From Streptomyces cyaneogriseus subsp. noncyanogenus (lineage in GTDB: Bacteria > Actinomycetota > Actinomycetes > Streptomycetales > Streptomycetaceae), in the NCBI RefSeq assembly GCF_000931445.1, contig NZ_CP010849.1, positions 5,704,001 to 5,768,000 of the forward strand: a DNA stretch of 64,000 bases. Direction: 5' to 3'. Shown in pieces: positions 9,609 through 18,208 of the stretch. Every line of letters starts with the position of its first letter. The stretch's first letter is position 1. The notes beneath the pieces are model-generated. The model ran no database searches. It had not been told where the DNA came from and was given only the letters and a program-made list of their open reading frames with translations. The position numbers and the translations under genes were made by a program.

Positions 9609-10079
9609 TCACGCCGGCGGTGACGCCGGGGCCGACGGGCCGGCGGCACCGACCCGCTCGGCGAGACCAGGGAAGGCTACGCTCCCGCCCCGCCAGCCGA
9701 CGGCACGGACCGCCGCCTCCCGCAGCGCGTCCGCCGCCGCGGCCCGCCGCTCACCGGCGGCGGCGCGCACCAGGTCGGAGTAGACACCGGCGACCCTGTC
9801 CTCCAGCTCGGCCGCCAGCCGCACCGCCGCGGCCGCGTCCGGCACCGGGAAGGGCAGCGCGTAGCCCGCGGCCGCGGCGACCGGCTCGCCACCCCGGGCC
9901 CGCACCTGCCGCACCAGCGCGTCCCGGCGCGCCCGGTGCGCGTCGAAGGCCGCGCGCGCCTGAGCGCGCCGCTCCGCGCCGATCCGGCCGCCCACGACTC
10001 CGTAGCCGTACACCGCCGCGTGCTCGGCCGCCAGCGCCGCCTGGAGGGCGTTCAGCTCCGGTTCCCTCGCCTCGCTCAC
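9609..10079 (-). CDS. DUF4439 ferritin-like domain protein
   Basis: 156 residues, mostly alpha-helical, Ala/Arg/Glu-rich. The opening ELNALQAALAAEHAAVYGYG and the later RARRDALVRQV match the four-helix ferritin-like DUF4439 family. Its function is unknown in the literature I know; the fold could bind a metal, but I see only one AEH and scattered Glu as candidate ligands. The GTG start at 10079 overlaps the stop of the upstream lipoprotein gene by four bases (GTGA), so the two are translationally coupled and probably act together at the membrane. A longer in-frame extension runs through the lipoprotein gene and was rejected. Confidence 0.75.
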   Translation of the reverse strand: MSEAREPELNALQAALAAEHAAVYGYGVVGGRIGAERRAQARAAFDAHRARRDALVRQVRARGGEPVAAAAGYALPFPVPDAAAAVRLAAELEDRVAGVYSDLVRAAAGERRAAAADALREAAVRAVGWRGGSVAFPGLAERVGAAGPSAPASPPA

Positions 10080-10603
10080 CCGTGGTCCTCCGTCAGCAGA
10101 TACACATGTGCCGCCCCGGCCGCCGCCACGGAGGCCAGCAGCCGCGCCAACTCGCCCGGTACGTCCGCCAGTGCCCCGGTCCGCCGCGCGGTCAGCTCCC
10201 GCTCGGCCGCGGCGAGCCCGGCGAGGGCGTCCTTCTCGTTCCCCGGCACGGCGGCCGGCGGGGAAACGGCGGGTGACGCCTGGGCCGGGGAGGTCCGCGG
10301 GGCGGGCGCGGTGCCGCCGCCGAACGCCTCCGCGTGCCGCACGACCTCCTCCCGCAACGGCCGCAGCCGCGCGGCGAGCCCGGGATGGGCGGCGATCACC
10401 GCGTCGTACCGGGCGGCCAGCCGCTCGCTGTCGCGGGCGGCACGCGCGCGTACCCGGGCGGCGGCCGACGGGCTGCCGCCCGTGCCGTCGGACCCGGGCC
10501 CGGCCGAGCAGCCCGCGAGCAGGGCGGCCCCGGCGGCGGAGGCGAGCAGGCTCCTTCTGCGCGGCCCCGGGCGGGTGCGCGGCGATGAGGTGAACGGCGG
10601 CAC
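10076..10603 (-). CDS. Tat-type lipoprotein, Ala-rich helical
   Basis: 175 residues starting at GTG 10603. The N terminus has RRRSLLASAAGAALLAGC, a twin-arginine-like n-region, hydrophobic stretch and lipobox with Cys about residue 32, so it should be lipid-anchored outside the membrane. The mature part is helical (long runs of Ala, Arg and Glu) with a Pro/Ala-rich linker in the middle and resembles a second ferritin-like half. It overlaps the DUF4439 gene by four bases. The leader lies in an unusually AT-rich stretch. Function not recognised. Confidence 0.75.
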   Translation of the reverse strand: MPPFTSSPRTRPGPRRRSLLASAAGAALLAGCSAGPGSDGTGGSPSAAARVRARAARDSERLAARYDAVIAAHPGLAARLRPLREEVVRHAEAFGGGTAPAPRTSPAQASPAVSPPAAVPGNEKDALAGLAAAERELTARRTGALADVPGELARLLASVAAAGAAHVYLLTEDHG

Positions 10604-10932
10604 GGCGGACGTCCTCGGGAACTCGTACCAAACGAATAGCTGAAAATATGCGACTGAAAATACGAAGCGAACGCGAGAAAAGGGGAGTTGGCAGGGATCG
10701 AAAGACGGCAGGGAACGAACCGGAGCGACTCGAAGCGATCGGGACGCGAAACGGCCCGTCCGTGATCACGGTACCCGGGCACCCGCCCCGCACCACTCAG
10801 CGGCACCGCTCGCCGCGGCCGCGCTGCCCGGGTGGACGGCAAGGTGGACGGCAACACCCTCCCGGACCGGATACCCTTTGACCAGACACGCGACCATCCC
10901 ACAACAGCACACGCGGCCGAGGAGTCACCCGG
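10604..10932. promoter_or_regulatory. Divergent region between lipoprotein gene and rimP, with 12-base palindrome
   Basis: 329 bases with no gene. The left third (10610-10700) is strikingly AT-rich for this genome and likely holds the minus-strand promoter. CCGTGATCACGG at 10760-10771 is a perfect 12-base palindrome. On the + side, TACCCT at 10869-10874 is a possible -10 about 60 bases before the rimP start. Confidence 0.5.
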
Positions 10933-11442
10933 ATGAGCACCACCCAGAGCGAGAGGCTGCGAGAACTGCTGGAACCGCTCGTCACCTCCCAGGGTCTGGA
11001 TCTCGAGGAGATCGCGGTGGACTCGGTCGGACGCAAGCGGGTGCTGCGCGTCGTCGTCGACTCCGACACCGGTGCCGATCTGGACCGGATCGCCGATGTG
11101 AGCCGCGCGCTCTCGGCGAAGCTCGACGAGACGGACGCGATGGGCGAGGGCGAGTACACCCTCGAAGTGGGAACCCCGGGCGCGGAACGCCTCCTCACGG
11201 AACACCGGCACTACGTGCGCGCCACCGGCCGGCTGGTGAAGTTCCAGCTCACCGAGGGCGGCGAACTGGTGGCCAGAATCCTGACCGTCGACGGCGACGG
11301 TGTCGACGTCGAGGTCCCCGGGGTCAAGGGGCGCAAGCCCACCGCACGCAGACTCGCCTTCGGCGACATCGCCCGGGCGCGCGTGCAGGTCGAGTTCAAC
11401 CGCAAGGACGACACGTCCCACAAGAAGGAAGAGGAGGCGTAG
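10933..11442 (+). CDS. rimP: Ribosome maturation factor RimP
   Basis: Cytoplasmic 30S assembly factor. 169 residues: an N-terminal alpha/beta domain ([28 protein letters not shown]) with the conserved [14 protein letters not shown] segment (family LEVSSPGLDRPL), then a C-terminal SH3-like barrel, and a charged tail ending KKEEEA that is longer than in E. coli. Head of the rimP-nusA-ylxR-infB cluster; nusA begins two bases after its stop. The ATG start at 10933 begins MSTTQSERL, directly on the domain. Confidence 0.93.
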   Translation: MSTTQSERLRELLEPLVTSQGLDLEEIAVDSVGRKRVLRVVVDSDTGADLDRIADVSRALSAKLDETDAMGEGEYTLEVGTPGAERLLTEHRHYVRATGRLVKFQLTEGGELVARILTVDGDGVDVEVPGVKGRKPTARRLAFGDIARARVQVEFNRKDDTSHKKEEEA

Positions 11443-11444
11443 CC

Positions 11445-12431
11445 GTGGACATCGACATGAGCGCCCTGCGGGGCTTGGTACGGGAGAAAGAGATCTCCTT
11501 CGACCTGCTGGTCGAGGCGATCGAGTCGGCCCTCCTCATCGCCTACCACCGCACCGAGGGAAGCCGCCGGCACGCGCGCGTGGAGCTCAACCGGGAGACC
11601 GGGCATGTGACCGTGTGGGCGAAGGAGGACCCCGAGGACCTCGAAGAGGGCCAGGAGCCCCGCGAGTTCGACGACACCCCGTCCGGCTTCGGCCGTATCG
11701 CCGCCACCACCGCCAAGCAGGTCATCCTGCAGCGGCTGCGCGACGCCGAGGACGACGCGACGCTCGGCGAGTACGCCGGCCGCGAGGGCGACATCGTCAC
11801 CGGCGTGGTCCAGCAGGGCCGCGACCCGAAGAACGTCCTCGTCGACATCGGCAAGCTGGAGGCCATCCTGCCCGTGCAGGAGCAGGTCCCCGGCGAGACC
11901 TACCCGCACGGTATGCGCCTGCGGTCGTACGTCGTACGGGTGGCCAAGGGCGTCCGCGGCCCGTCGGTGACCCTGTCCCGGACCCACCCCAACCTGGTGA
12001 AGAAGCTCTTCGCCCTGGAGGTGCCGGAGATCGCCGACGGGTCCGTCGAGATCGCCGCGATCGCCCGTGAGGCCGGTCACCGCACCAAGATCGCCGTCCG
12101 TTCCACCCGCTCCGGACTGAACGCCAAGGGCGCCTGCATCGGCCCCATGGGCGGCCGTGTGCGCAATGTCATGGGCGAGCTGAACGGTGAGAAGATCGAC
12201 ATCGTCGACTGGTCGGACGACCCGGCCGAGATGGTGGCGCACGCCCTCTCGCCCGCCCGCGTCTCCAAGGTGGAGATCGTGGACATGGCGTCCCGGTCCG
12301 CCCGCGTGACCGTGCCCGACTACCAGCTCTCGCTGGCGATCGGCAAGGAAGGGCAGAACGCCCGGCTGGCGGCCCGGCTGACCGGCTGGCGCATCGACAT
12401 CCGCCCGGACACCGAGCAGCAGGCGGAATAG
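11445..12431 (+). CDS. nusA: Transcription termination/antitermination factor NusA
   Basis: Binds RNA polymerase and nascent RNA to modulate pausing, termination and antitermination. 328 residues: N-terminal polymerase-binding domain ([20 protein letters not shown]), S1 domain ([20 protein letters not shown]), then KH1 and KH2 ([39 protein letters not shown]). It lacks the C-terminal acidic repeats of the E. coli protein, as usual in actinobacteria. GTG at 11445 is preferred because GAAGAGGAGG lies just upstream; ATG at 11457 is the alternative. It is two bases from the rimP stop. Confidence 0.95.
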   Translation: MDIDMSALRGLVREKEISFDLLVEAIESALLIAYHRTEGSRRHARVELNRETGHVTVWAKEDPEDLEEGQEPREFDDTPSGFGRIAATTAKQVILQRLRDAEDDATLGEYAGREGDIVTGVVQQGRDPKNVLVDIGKLEAILPVQEQVPGETYPHGMRLRSYVVRVAKGVRGPSVTLSRTHPNLVKKLFALEVPEIADGSVEIAAIAREAGHRTKIAVRSTRSGLNAKGACIGPMGGRVRNVMGELNGEKIDIVDWSDDPAEMVAHALSPARVSKVEIVDMASRSARVTVPDYQLSLAIGKEGQNARLAARLTGWRIDIRPDTEQQAE

Positions 12432-12580
12432 CCCGGCTGCCGGCCGGGAAAGAGATCGTTGGGCCGACCGGGGAATAGATCCGGGCCGTGGAGCGATGAG
12501 ATCACGACAGCTTCCAGCGCGCCACGTGTTCGATTCGTCCCCCGAAGGGGTGAGGTCGGCCCGGGGAGGTAGACTGAGAA

Positions 12581-12862
12581 GTGTCTGGCCGGACGCCAGC
12601 CCGCGCATGCCCAGAACGCACCTGTGTGGGGTGCCGGGAGCGAGCGGTCAAGAACGAGCTGCTGCGGATCGTGGCGGTCGAGGGCGCATGCGTCCCCGAT
12701 CCTCGCGGTACGCTGCCCGGCCGGGGTGCGTATGTGCACCCCGCCACGGTCTGTCTCGACCAGGCGGTACGCCGCCGGGCGTTCCCGCGGGCACTGCGCG
12801 TCCCGGGACCGCTCGACGCAAAGGCGTTGCGCCATCACGTCGAGCAGGCACAGGGTTGCTGA
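12581..12862 (+). CDS. ylxR: YlxR/RnpM family RNA-binding protein (DUF448)
   Basis: 93 residues with the family core RTCVGCRER near the N terminus followed by LLRIV and [10 protein letters not shown]. Members of the family bind RNA; in Bacillus one modulates RNase P. Position between nusA and infB is conserved across bacteria. GTG at 12581 is the likely start. TAGACT at 12570-12575 lies close enough to the GTG for a -10 box giving a leaderless transcript, so an internal promoter may exist here. Confidence 0.88.
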   Translation: MSGRTPARACPERTCVGCRERAVKNELLRIVAVEGACVPDPRGTLPGRGAYVHPATVCLDQAVRRRAFPRALRVPGPLDAKALRHHVEQAQGC

Positions 12863-13012
12863 AGGCAACCTGGTAAGGAAGACGTGCCGCACGGAACCCC
12901 GTGCGGTCTGGTACCTCGCGAGTCGAAAGCAGGTCGAGATTGCGATGAGCACTCGATGAGTACGCGATGAGTACGCCCATGAACTAGCGACGGTCCGGCC
13001 GCAACCCGGACC
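12854..13012 (+). promoter_or_regulatory. Structured leader between ylxR and infB
   Basis: Three hairpins in 160 bases: GGTTGC/GCAACC at 12854-12859/12865-12870 (over the ylxR stop), CCGCACGG/CCGTGCGG at 12887-12894/12899-12906, and GGTCCGG/CCGGACC at 12992-12998/13006-13012, the last ending two bases before the AAAGGAG ribosome binding site. Between them lie three tandem 11-base units (GCGATGAGCAC, TCGATGAGTAC, GCGATGAGTAC; 12942-12974), each with an ATG. The arrangement could control infB translation. Confidence 0.45.
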
Positions 13013-13025
13013 TCAAAGGAGCGAA

Positions 13026-16000
13026 GTGGCTAAGGTCCGGGTATACGAACTCGCCAAGGAGTTCGGTGTGGAGAGCAAGGTCGTCATGGCCAAGCTCCAG
13101 GAACTCGGTGAATTCGTCCGTTCGGCGTCTTCGACGATCGAAGCGCCTGTGGTACGCAAACTGACTGACGCATTCCAGCAGGGTGGCAACGGCAAGTCCG
13201 CCGCCAAGCCCGCGGCCCCGAAGAAGGCCGCCCCCAAGCCCGCCGCGCCGGCCCCGGCGCAGGCGGCACGTCCGGCTGCCCCGCGGCCGGCAACCCCCAA
13301 GCCCGCGGCTGCCCAGCAGCCCGCGGCTCCGTCGGCGCCCGCGCCGGCCACCCCGGGTCCGCGCCCGACGCCGGGCCCCAAGCCCGCGCCGCGCCCGGCC
13401 CCCGCGGCTCCGGAGTTCACCGCTCCGCCGTCCGCCCCGGCTCCGGCAGCGCCGAAGCCCGCAGGCGCCCGTCCCGGCGCGCCCAAGCCCGGCGGCGCCC
13501 GTCCGGGTGCCGGTCAGGGCCAGCAGGGCGGCCAGGGCCGTCCCGGTGGCCAGGGCGGTGGACGCCCCGGCGCCTCCGCGCCGCGTCCGGGTGCCCGCCC
13601 GGCCGGTCCGCGCCCGGGCAACAACCCCTTCACCTCCGGTGGCAACGCCGGTATGGCGCGCCCCCAGTCGCCCCGCCCGCAGGCTCCGCGTCCGGCCGCG
13701 CCCGGCGGCGCCGCCGGTCCGCGTCCGCAGGGTCCGGGCGGTGCCCAGGGCGGCGGTCCCCGTCCCCAGGCTCCGGGCGGCTCCCGTCCGACCCCGGGTT
13801 CGATGCCGCGTCCGCAGGGTGGACCGCGTCCCGCCGGTCCCGGCGGCCCGCGTCCCAACCCCGGCATGATGCCGCAGCGTCCCGCTGCCGGCCCGCGTCC
13901 CGGTGGCGGCCCCGGTGGCCGTGGTCCGGGCGGTGCGGGCCGTCCCGGCGGTGCCGGTCGTCCCGGCGGTGGCGGCGGCTTCGCCGGCCGTCCCGGTGGC
14001 GGCGGCGGTGCCGGTCGTCCTGGTGGCGGCGGCGGTTTCGCCGGCCGTCCCGGTGGTGGCGGCGGCTTCGGCGGTGGCGGCGGTGGCCGTCCCGGCTTCG
14101 GCGGTCGTCCCGGTGGTCCCGGTGGCCGTGGTGGCACGCAGGGCGCCTTCGGCCGTCCCGGCGGTCCCGCGCGTCGCGGCCGCAAGTCGAAGCGGCAGCG
14201 CCGTCAGGAGTACGAGGCCATGCAGGCCCCGTCGGTCGGCGGCGTGATGCTGCCTCGCGGCAACGGCGAGACCATTCGCCTGTCGCGCGGTGCGTCGCTC
14301 ACCGACTTCGCGGAGAAGATCAACGCCAACCCGGCGTCGCTCGTCGCGGTCATGATGAACCTCGGCGAGATGGTCACCGCGACCCAGTCCGTCTCCGACG
14401 AGACGCTGGAGCTCCTGGCCGGCGAGATGAACTACACCGTTCAGATCGTCAGCCCGGAGGAGGAGGACCGCGAGCTGCTCGAGTCCTTCGACATCGAGTT
14501 CGGCGAGGACGAGGGCTCCGAGGAGGACCTGGTCGTCCGTCCGCCGGTGGTGACCGTCATGGGTCACGTCGACCACGGTAAGACCCGGCTGCTCGACGCG
14601 ATCCGCAAGACGAACGTCATCGCGGGCGAGGCCGGTGGCATCACCCAGCACATCGGTGCCTACCAGGTCGCGACCGAGGTCAACGACGAAGAGCGGAAGA
14701 TCACCTTCATCGACACCCCGGGTCACGAGGCGTTCACCGCCATGCGTGCCCGCGGTGCGCGGTCGACGGACATCGCGATCCTCGTGGTCGCGGCCAACGA
14801 CGGTGTGATGCCGCAGACGGTCGAGGCCCTGAACCACGCCAAGGCGGCCGACGTGCCGATCGTGGTCGCGGTCAACAAGATCGACGTCGAGGGCGCCGAC
14901 CCGACCAAGGTGCGCGGCCAGCTCACCGAGTACGGTCTGGTGGCCGAGGAGTACGGCGGCGACACCATGTTCGTCGACATCTCCGCCAAGCAGGGGCTGC
15001 ACATCGACTCCCTGCTGGAGGCCGTCGTCCTCACCGCCGACGCCTCGCTCGACCTGCGGGCCAACCCGAACCAGGACGCGCAGGGCATCGCGATCGAGTC
15101 CCGTCTGGACCGCGGCCGCGGTGCCGTGGCGACGGTCCTCGTCCAGCGAGGCACGCTGCGGGTCGGCGACACGATGGTGGTCGGCGACGCCTACGGCCGT
15201 GTCCGCGCCATGCTCGACGACAACGGCAACAACGTGGCCGAGGCCGGTCCGTCGATGCCGGTCCAGGTCCTGGGTCTGACCAACGTCCCGGGCGCCGGCG
15301 ACAACTTCATCGTGGTCGAGGAGGACCGTACGGCCCGCCAGATCGCGGAGAAGCGTGCCGCCCGCGAGCGGAACGCCGCGTTCGCCAAGCGCACGCGCCG
15401 CGTCTCCCTGGAGGACCTGGACAAGGTGCTCAAGGCCGGCGAGGTCCAGCAGCTCAACCTGATCATCAAGGGTGACGCTTCCGGTTCCGTCGAGGCCCTG
15501 GAGTCCTCCCTGCTCCAGCTCGACGTCGGCGAAGAGGTCGACATCCGCGTCCTGCACCGCGGCGTCGGTGCGGTCACGGAGTCCGACATCGACCTGGCGA
15601 TGGGCTCGGACGCCATCGTGATCGGCTTCAACGTGCGCGCCGCCGGGCGTGCCGCGCAGATGGCCGAGCGCGAGGGCGTGGACGTCCGGTACTACTCGGT
15701 CATCTACCAGGCGATCGAGGAGATCGAGGCGGCCCTCAAGGGCATGCTCAAGCCGGAGTACGAGGAGGTCGAGCTCGGCACGGCGGAGATCCGCGAGGTC
15801 TTCCGTTCGTCCAAGCTGGGCAACATCGCGGGTGTGCTCATCCGCTCCGGCGAGGTACGCCGCAACAGCAAGGCGCGCCTCATCCGCGACGGCAAGGTCA
15901 TCGCGGAGAACCTCAACATCGAGGGTCTGCGTCGCTTCAAGGACGACGTCACCGAGATCCGCGAAGGCTTCGAGGGCGGTATCAACCTCGGAAACTTCAA

Positions 16001-16061
16001 CGACATCAAGGTCGACGACGTCATCGCGACGTACGAGATGCGCGAGAAGCCGCGGGCGTAA
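13026..16061 (+). CDS. infB: Translation initiation factor IF-2
   Basis: GTPase that brings fMet-tRNA to the 30S subunit and promotes subunit joining. 1011 residues from GTG 13026, preceded by AAAGGAG. The N-terminal helical domain ([14 protein letters not shown]) is followed by a very long Ala/Pro then Gly/Arg/Pro-rich linker (about residues 55-395). The GTPase domain has G1 GHVDHGKT with Lys519, G3 DTPGHEAFT and G4 NKID. Domains II-IV follow ([20 protein letters not shown] onward). The linker makes it longer than the 890 residues of E. coli IF-2, typical for streptomycetes. A 15-bp hairpin ends the unit. Confidence 0.97.
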   Translation: MAKVRVYELAKEFGVESKVVMAKLQELGEFVRSASSTIEAPVVRKLTDAFQQGGNGKSAAKPAAPKKAAPKPAAPAPAQAARPAAPRPATPKPAAAQQPAAPSAPAPATPGPRPTPGPKPAPRPAPAAPEFTAPPSAPAPAAPKPAGARPGAPKPGGARPGAGQGQQGGQGRPGGQGGGRPGASAPRPGARPAGPRPGNNPFTSGGNAGMARPQSPRPQAPRPAAPGGAAGPRPQGPGGAQGGGPRPQAPGGSRPTPGSMPRPQGGPRPAGPGGPRPNPGMMPQRPAAGPRPGGGPGGRGPGGAGRPGGAGRPGGGGGFAGRPGGGGGAGRPGGGGGFAGRPGGGGGFGGGGGGRPGFGGRPGGPGGRGGTQGAFGRPGGPARRGRKSKRQRRQEYEAMQAPSVGGVMLPRGNGETIRLSRGASLTDFAEKINANPASLVAVMMNLGEMVTATQSVSDETLELLAGEMNYTVQIVSPEEEDRELLESFDIEFGEDEGSEEDLVVRPPVVTVMGHVDHGKTRLLDAIRKTNVIAGEAGGITQHIGAYQVATEVNDEERKITFIDTPGHEAFTAMRARGARSTDIAILVVAANDGVMPQTVEALNHAKAADVPIVVAVNKIDVEGADPTKVRGQLTEYGLVAEEYGGDTMFVDISAKQGLHIDSLLEAVVLTADASLDLRANPNQDAQGIAIESRLDRGRGAVATVLVQRGTLRVGDTMVVGDAYGRVRAMLDDNGNNVAEAGPSMPVQVLGLTNVPGAGDNFIVVEEDRTARQIAEKRAARERNAAFAKRTRRVSLEDLDKVLKAGEVQQLNLIIKGDASGSVEALESSLLQLDVGEEVDIRVLHRGVGAVTESDIDLAMGSDAIVIGFNVRAAGRAAQMAEREGVDVRYYSVIYQAIEEIEAALKGMLKPEYEEVELGTAEIREVFRSSKLGNIAGVLIRSGEVRRNSKARLIRDGKVIAENLNIEGLRRFKDDVTEIREGFEGGINLGNFNDIKVDDVIATYEMREKPRA
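13480..14180 (+). repeat. Low-complexity repeats inside infB
   Basis: Degenerate tandem units of about GGCCGTCCCGGTGGCGGC coding for GRPGGGG-type blocks. They form the flexible IF-2 linker. The repetitiveness favours length change by slippage and misassembly. Confidence 0.85.
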
Positions 16062-16079
16062 CCTCCGGCTGACGGTGGG

Positions 16080-16115
16080 CACTGGCCGACGGGACATCGT
16101 TCCCGTCGGCCAGTG
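16080..16115 (+). terminator. Terminator after infB
   Basis: A perfect 15-bp stem (16080-16094 with 16101-16115) around the loop CATCGT, starting 18 bases past the infB stop. No T-run. Confidence 0.75.
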
Positions 16116-16252
16116 CCGCGTCCCCGGGCGTGCGCGGGGCGGGCGGAAACTCCGTCGAGCCCCCGGACGCGTTCGGGGTACCGTTCTTGATGTCCCTGTC
16201 CATACGGATGGCAGGGCCATCGATCCCGTACCGGCGGGTGAACCGGTTGCAC

Positions 16253-16546
16253 ATGTATGTGGGGACGCTGTCCTTCGACCTCCTCCTCGGCGACGTACAT
16301 TCGCTGAAGGAGAAGCGCTCCGTCGTCCGCCCGATCGTCGCCGAGCTCCAGCGGAAGTACGCGGTGAGCGTCGCCGAGGTCGACCATCTGGACCTCTACC
16401 GCAGGGCCGGCATCGGCCTCGCGGCGGTCTCCGCCGACGCGGGGCACCTGAGCGACGTACTGGACCGGTGCGAGCGGCTGGTCGCCGGCCGCCCCGAGGT
16501 GGAACTGTTGTCGGTCAGACGGCGCTTCCACGGCGACGACGACTGA
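16253..16546 (+). CDS. DUF503 (YlxP-like) protein
   Basis: 97 residues: MYVGTLSFDLLLGDVHSLKEK, VVRPIVAELQRKYAVSVAEV and the closing VELLSVRRRF are the hallmarks of DUF503, a small ferredoxin-like fold. It sits between infB and rbfA, the conserved place of YlxP, suggesting a role in ribosome biogenesis or translation. ATG at 16253 starts exactly at the family N terminus; GTG at 16238 is an in-frame alternative. No strong ribosome binding site is visible at either. Confidence 0.85.
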   Translation: MYVGTLSFDLLLGDVHSLKEKRSVVRPIVAELQRKYAVSVAEVDHLDLYRRAGIGLAAVSADAGHLSDVLDRCERLVAGRPEVELLSVRRRFHGDDD

Positions 16547-16601
16547 CGACCGAGCCGACCCAAGCACGAAACGAAGAGAAGAAAGAACGGGAGACGGACC
16601 A

Positions 16602-17048
16602 GTGGCCGACAACGCGCGGGCTAAGAGGCTGGCGGACCTCATCCGAGAGGTGGTGGCCCAGAAGCTGCAGCGCGGGATCAAGGACCCGCGGCTCGGCTCT
16701 CACGTCACCATCACGGACACCCGGGTCACGGGTGACCTCCGGGAGGCGACCGTCTTCTACACCGTCTACGGGGACGACGAGGAGCGCCAGGCCGCTGCCG
16801 CCGGTCTGGAGAGCGCCAAGGGCATCCTGCGCTCGGAGGTGGGCCGGGCGGCGGGCGTGAAGTTCACGCCGACCCTCACCTTCGTGATGGACGCCCTGCC
16901 GGACACCGCCCGGACCATCGAGGACCTCCTCGACAAGGCGCGGCAGTCCGACGAGAAGGTGCGCGAGGCGTCCGCGGGCGCCTCCTACGCCGGTGGGGCC
17001 GACCCGTACAAGAAGCCCGCAGACGAGACGGACGACACCGCCGAATGA
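16602..17048 (+). CDS. rbfA: Ribosome-binding factor A
   Basis: 30S maturation and cold-adaptation factor, KH-like fold. 148 residues: RAKRLADLIREVVAQKLQR at the N terminus, DPRLGSHVTITDTRVTGDL, and KFTPTLTFVMD near residue 90. A C-terminal tail of about 40 residues is Ala/Asp/Glu-rich and probably unstructured. GTG at 16602 follows a GGGAGACGGA sequence. Its stop overlaps the truB start (ATGA), so the two are coupled. Confidence 0.95.
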   Translation: MADNARAKRLADLIREVVAQKLQRGIKDPRLGSHVTITDTRVTGDLREATVFYTVYGDDEERQAAAAGLESAKGILRSEVGRAAGVKFTPTLTFVMDALPDTARTIEDLLDKARQSDEKVREASAGASYAGGADPYKKPADETDDTAE

Positions 17049-17950
17049 CCGCCAAGCACACCCCGCCCGACGGCCTTGTCATCGTCGACAAGCCGTCGGG
17101 CTTCACTTCGCACGACGTGGTCGCCAAGATGCGGGGCATCGCCCGGACGCGGCGCGTCGGGCACGCCGGCACCCTCGACCCGATGGCGACCGGTGTCCTC
17201 GTCCTCGGCGTGGAGAAGGCCACCAAGCTCCTCGGGCACCTCGCCCTCACCGAGAAGGAGTACCTCGGCACCGTCCGCCTCGGGCAGACGACGATCACGG
17301 ACGACGCCGAGGGCGAGATCACCGCGTCCACCGACGCCTCGAAGGTCCGGCGCGAGGACATCGACGCCGGGGTCGCCAAGCTGACCGGCGACATCATGCA
17401 GGTGCCGTCCAAGGTCAGCGCCATCAAGATCGACGGCGTGCGGTCCTACAAGCGGGCCCGGGAGGGCGAGGAGTTCGACATCCCCGCCCGGCCCGTCACC
17501 GTCTCCTCCTTCGCCGTGCACGACGTCCGCGACGCCGTCGCCGAGGACGGCACGCCGGTGCTGGACCTCGTGGTGTCGGTGGTCTGCTCCTCCGGCACCT
17601 ACATCCGCGCCCTCGCCCGCGACCTCGGCGCGGACCTGGGCGTCGGCGGCCACCTCACCGCCCTGCGCCGCACCCGCGTCGGCCCCTACAAGCTGGACGC
17701 GGCGCGCACCCTGGACCAGCTCCAGCAGGAGCTGACCATGCTGCCGCTCGCCGAGGCGGCCGACGCCGCGTTCCCGCGCTGGGACGTGGACGACCGCCGG
17801 GCCCGGCTGCTCGTCAACGGGGTGCGGCTGGAGATGCCCGACGCGTACGCGGGTGCCGGCGCCGTGGCCGTCTTCGGCCCCGAAGGCCGCTTCCTGGCCC
17901 TCGTCGAGCACCAGCGGGGCAAGGCCAAGAGCCTGGCCGTCTTCGGCTGA
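17045..17950 (+). CDS. truB: tRNA pseudouridine(55) synthase TruB
   Basis: Makes pseudouridine 55 in the T-loop of tRNAs. 301 residues. The catalytic segment GHAGTLDPMATGVLVLG holds Asp45; KEYLGTVRLGQTT and GTYIRALARDLG are the other family blocks. The C-terminal domain (about residues 230-300) is the actinobacterial version. Last gene of the rbfA-truB pair, followed by a 12-bp hairpin. Confidence 0.96.
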   Translation: MTAKHTPPDGLVIVDKPSGFTSHDVVAKMRGIARTRRVGHAGTLDPMATGVLVLGVEKATKLLGHLALTEKEYLGTVRLGQTTITDDAEGEITASTDASKVRREDIDAGVAKLTGDIMQVPSKVSAIKIDGVRSYKRAREGEEFDIPARPVTVSSFAVHDVRDAVAEDGTPVLDLVVSVVCSSGTYIRALARDLGADLGVGGHLTALRRTRVGPYKLDAARTLDQLQQELTMLPLAEAADAAFPRWDVDDRRARLLVNGVRLEMPDAYAGAGAVAVFGPEGRFLALVEHQRGKAKSLAVFG

Positions 17951-17973
17951 GGCGCACCCGCCCGCCGTCCTTC

Positions 17974-18015
17974 CCGTGGAGCGGCCACGGGGATGTCCCC
18001 GCCGCCGCTCCACGG
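17974..18015 (+). terminator. Terminator after truB
   Basis: CCGTGGAGCGGC (17974-17985) pairs with GCCGCTCCACGG (18004-18015); an inner GGGG/CCCC pair extends the structure. It starts 23 bases past the stop. Confidence 0.75.
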
Positions 18016-18208
18016 CCCCCCTCGGTTCCCCCACCCTAGGGTGTATCCATCGCCCCCGTTCTGTTCACCCGTTCGGGCAGGCGCTCGGAGTGAACCGGGG
18101 GAGCGCAAGGGGGCGCGTTCGCCAGGTGATCTTTCCTGGCCGAGCACCGCCCGCCTAACGTCGACCCAGGGCACGGTGTGCGACGGTGTACGGCGGGGAG
18201 GTTCGGCG

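Noticed and set aside
13480-14180. CRISPR-like regular repeats
   Set aside because: They are in-frame coding repeats of the IF-2 linker with no unique spacers.
12984-16220. 1078-codon open frame on the minus strand
   Set aside because: It is antisense to infB; its Leu/Gly/Thr/Arg-rich product comes from GC bias of the infB codons and has no family features.
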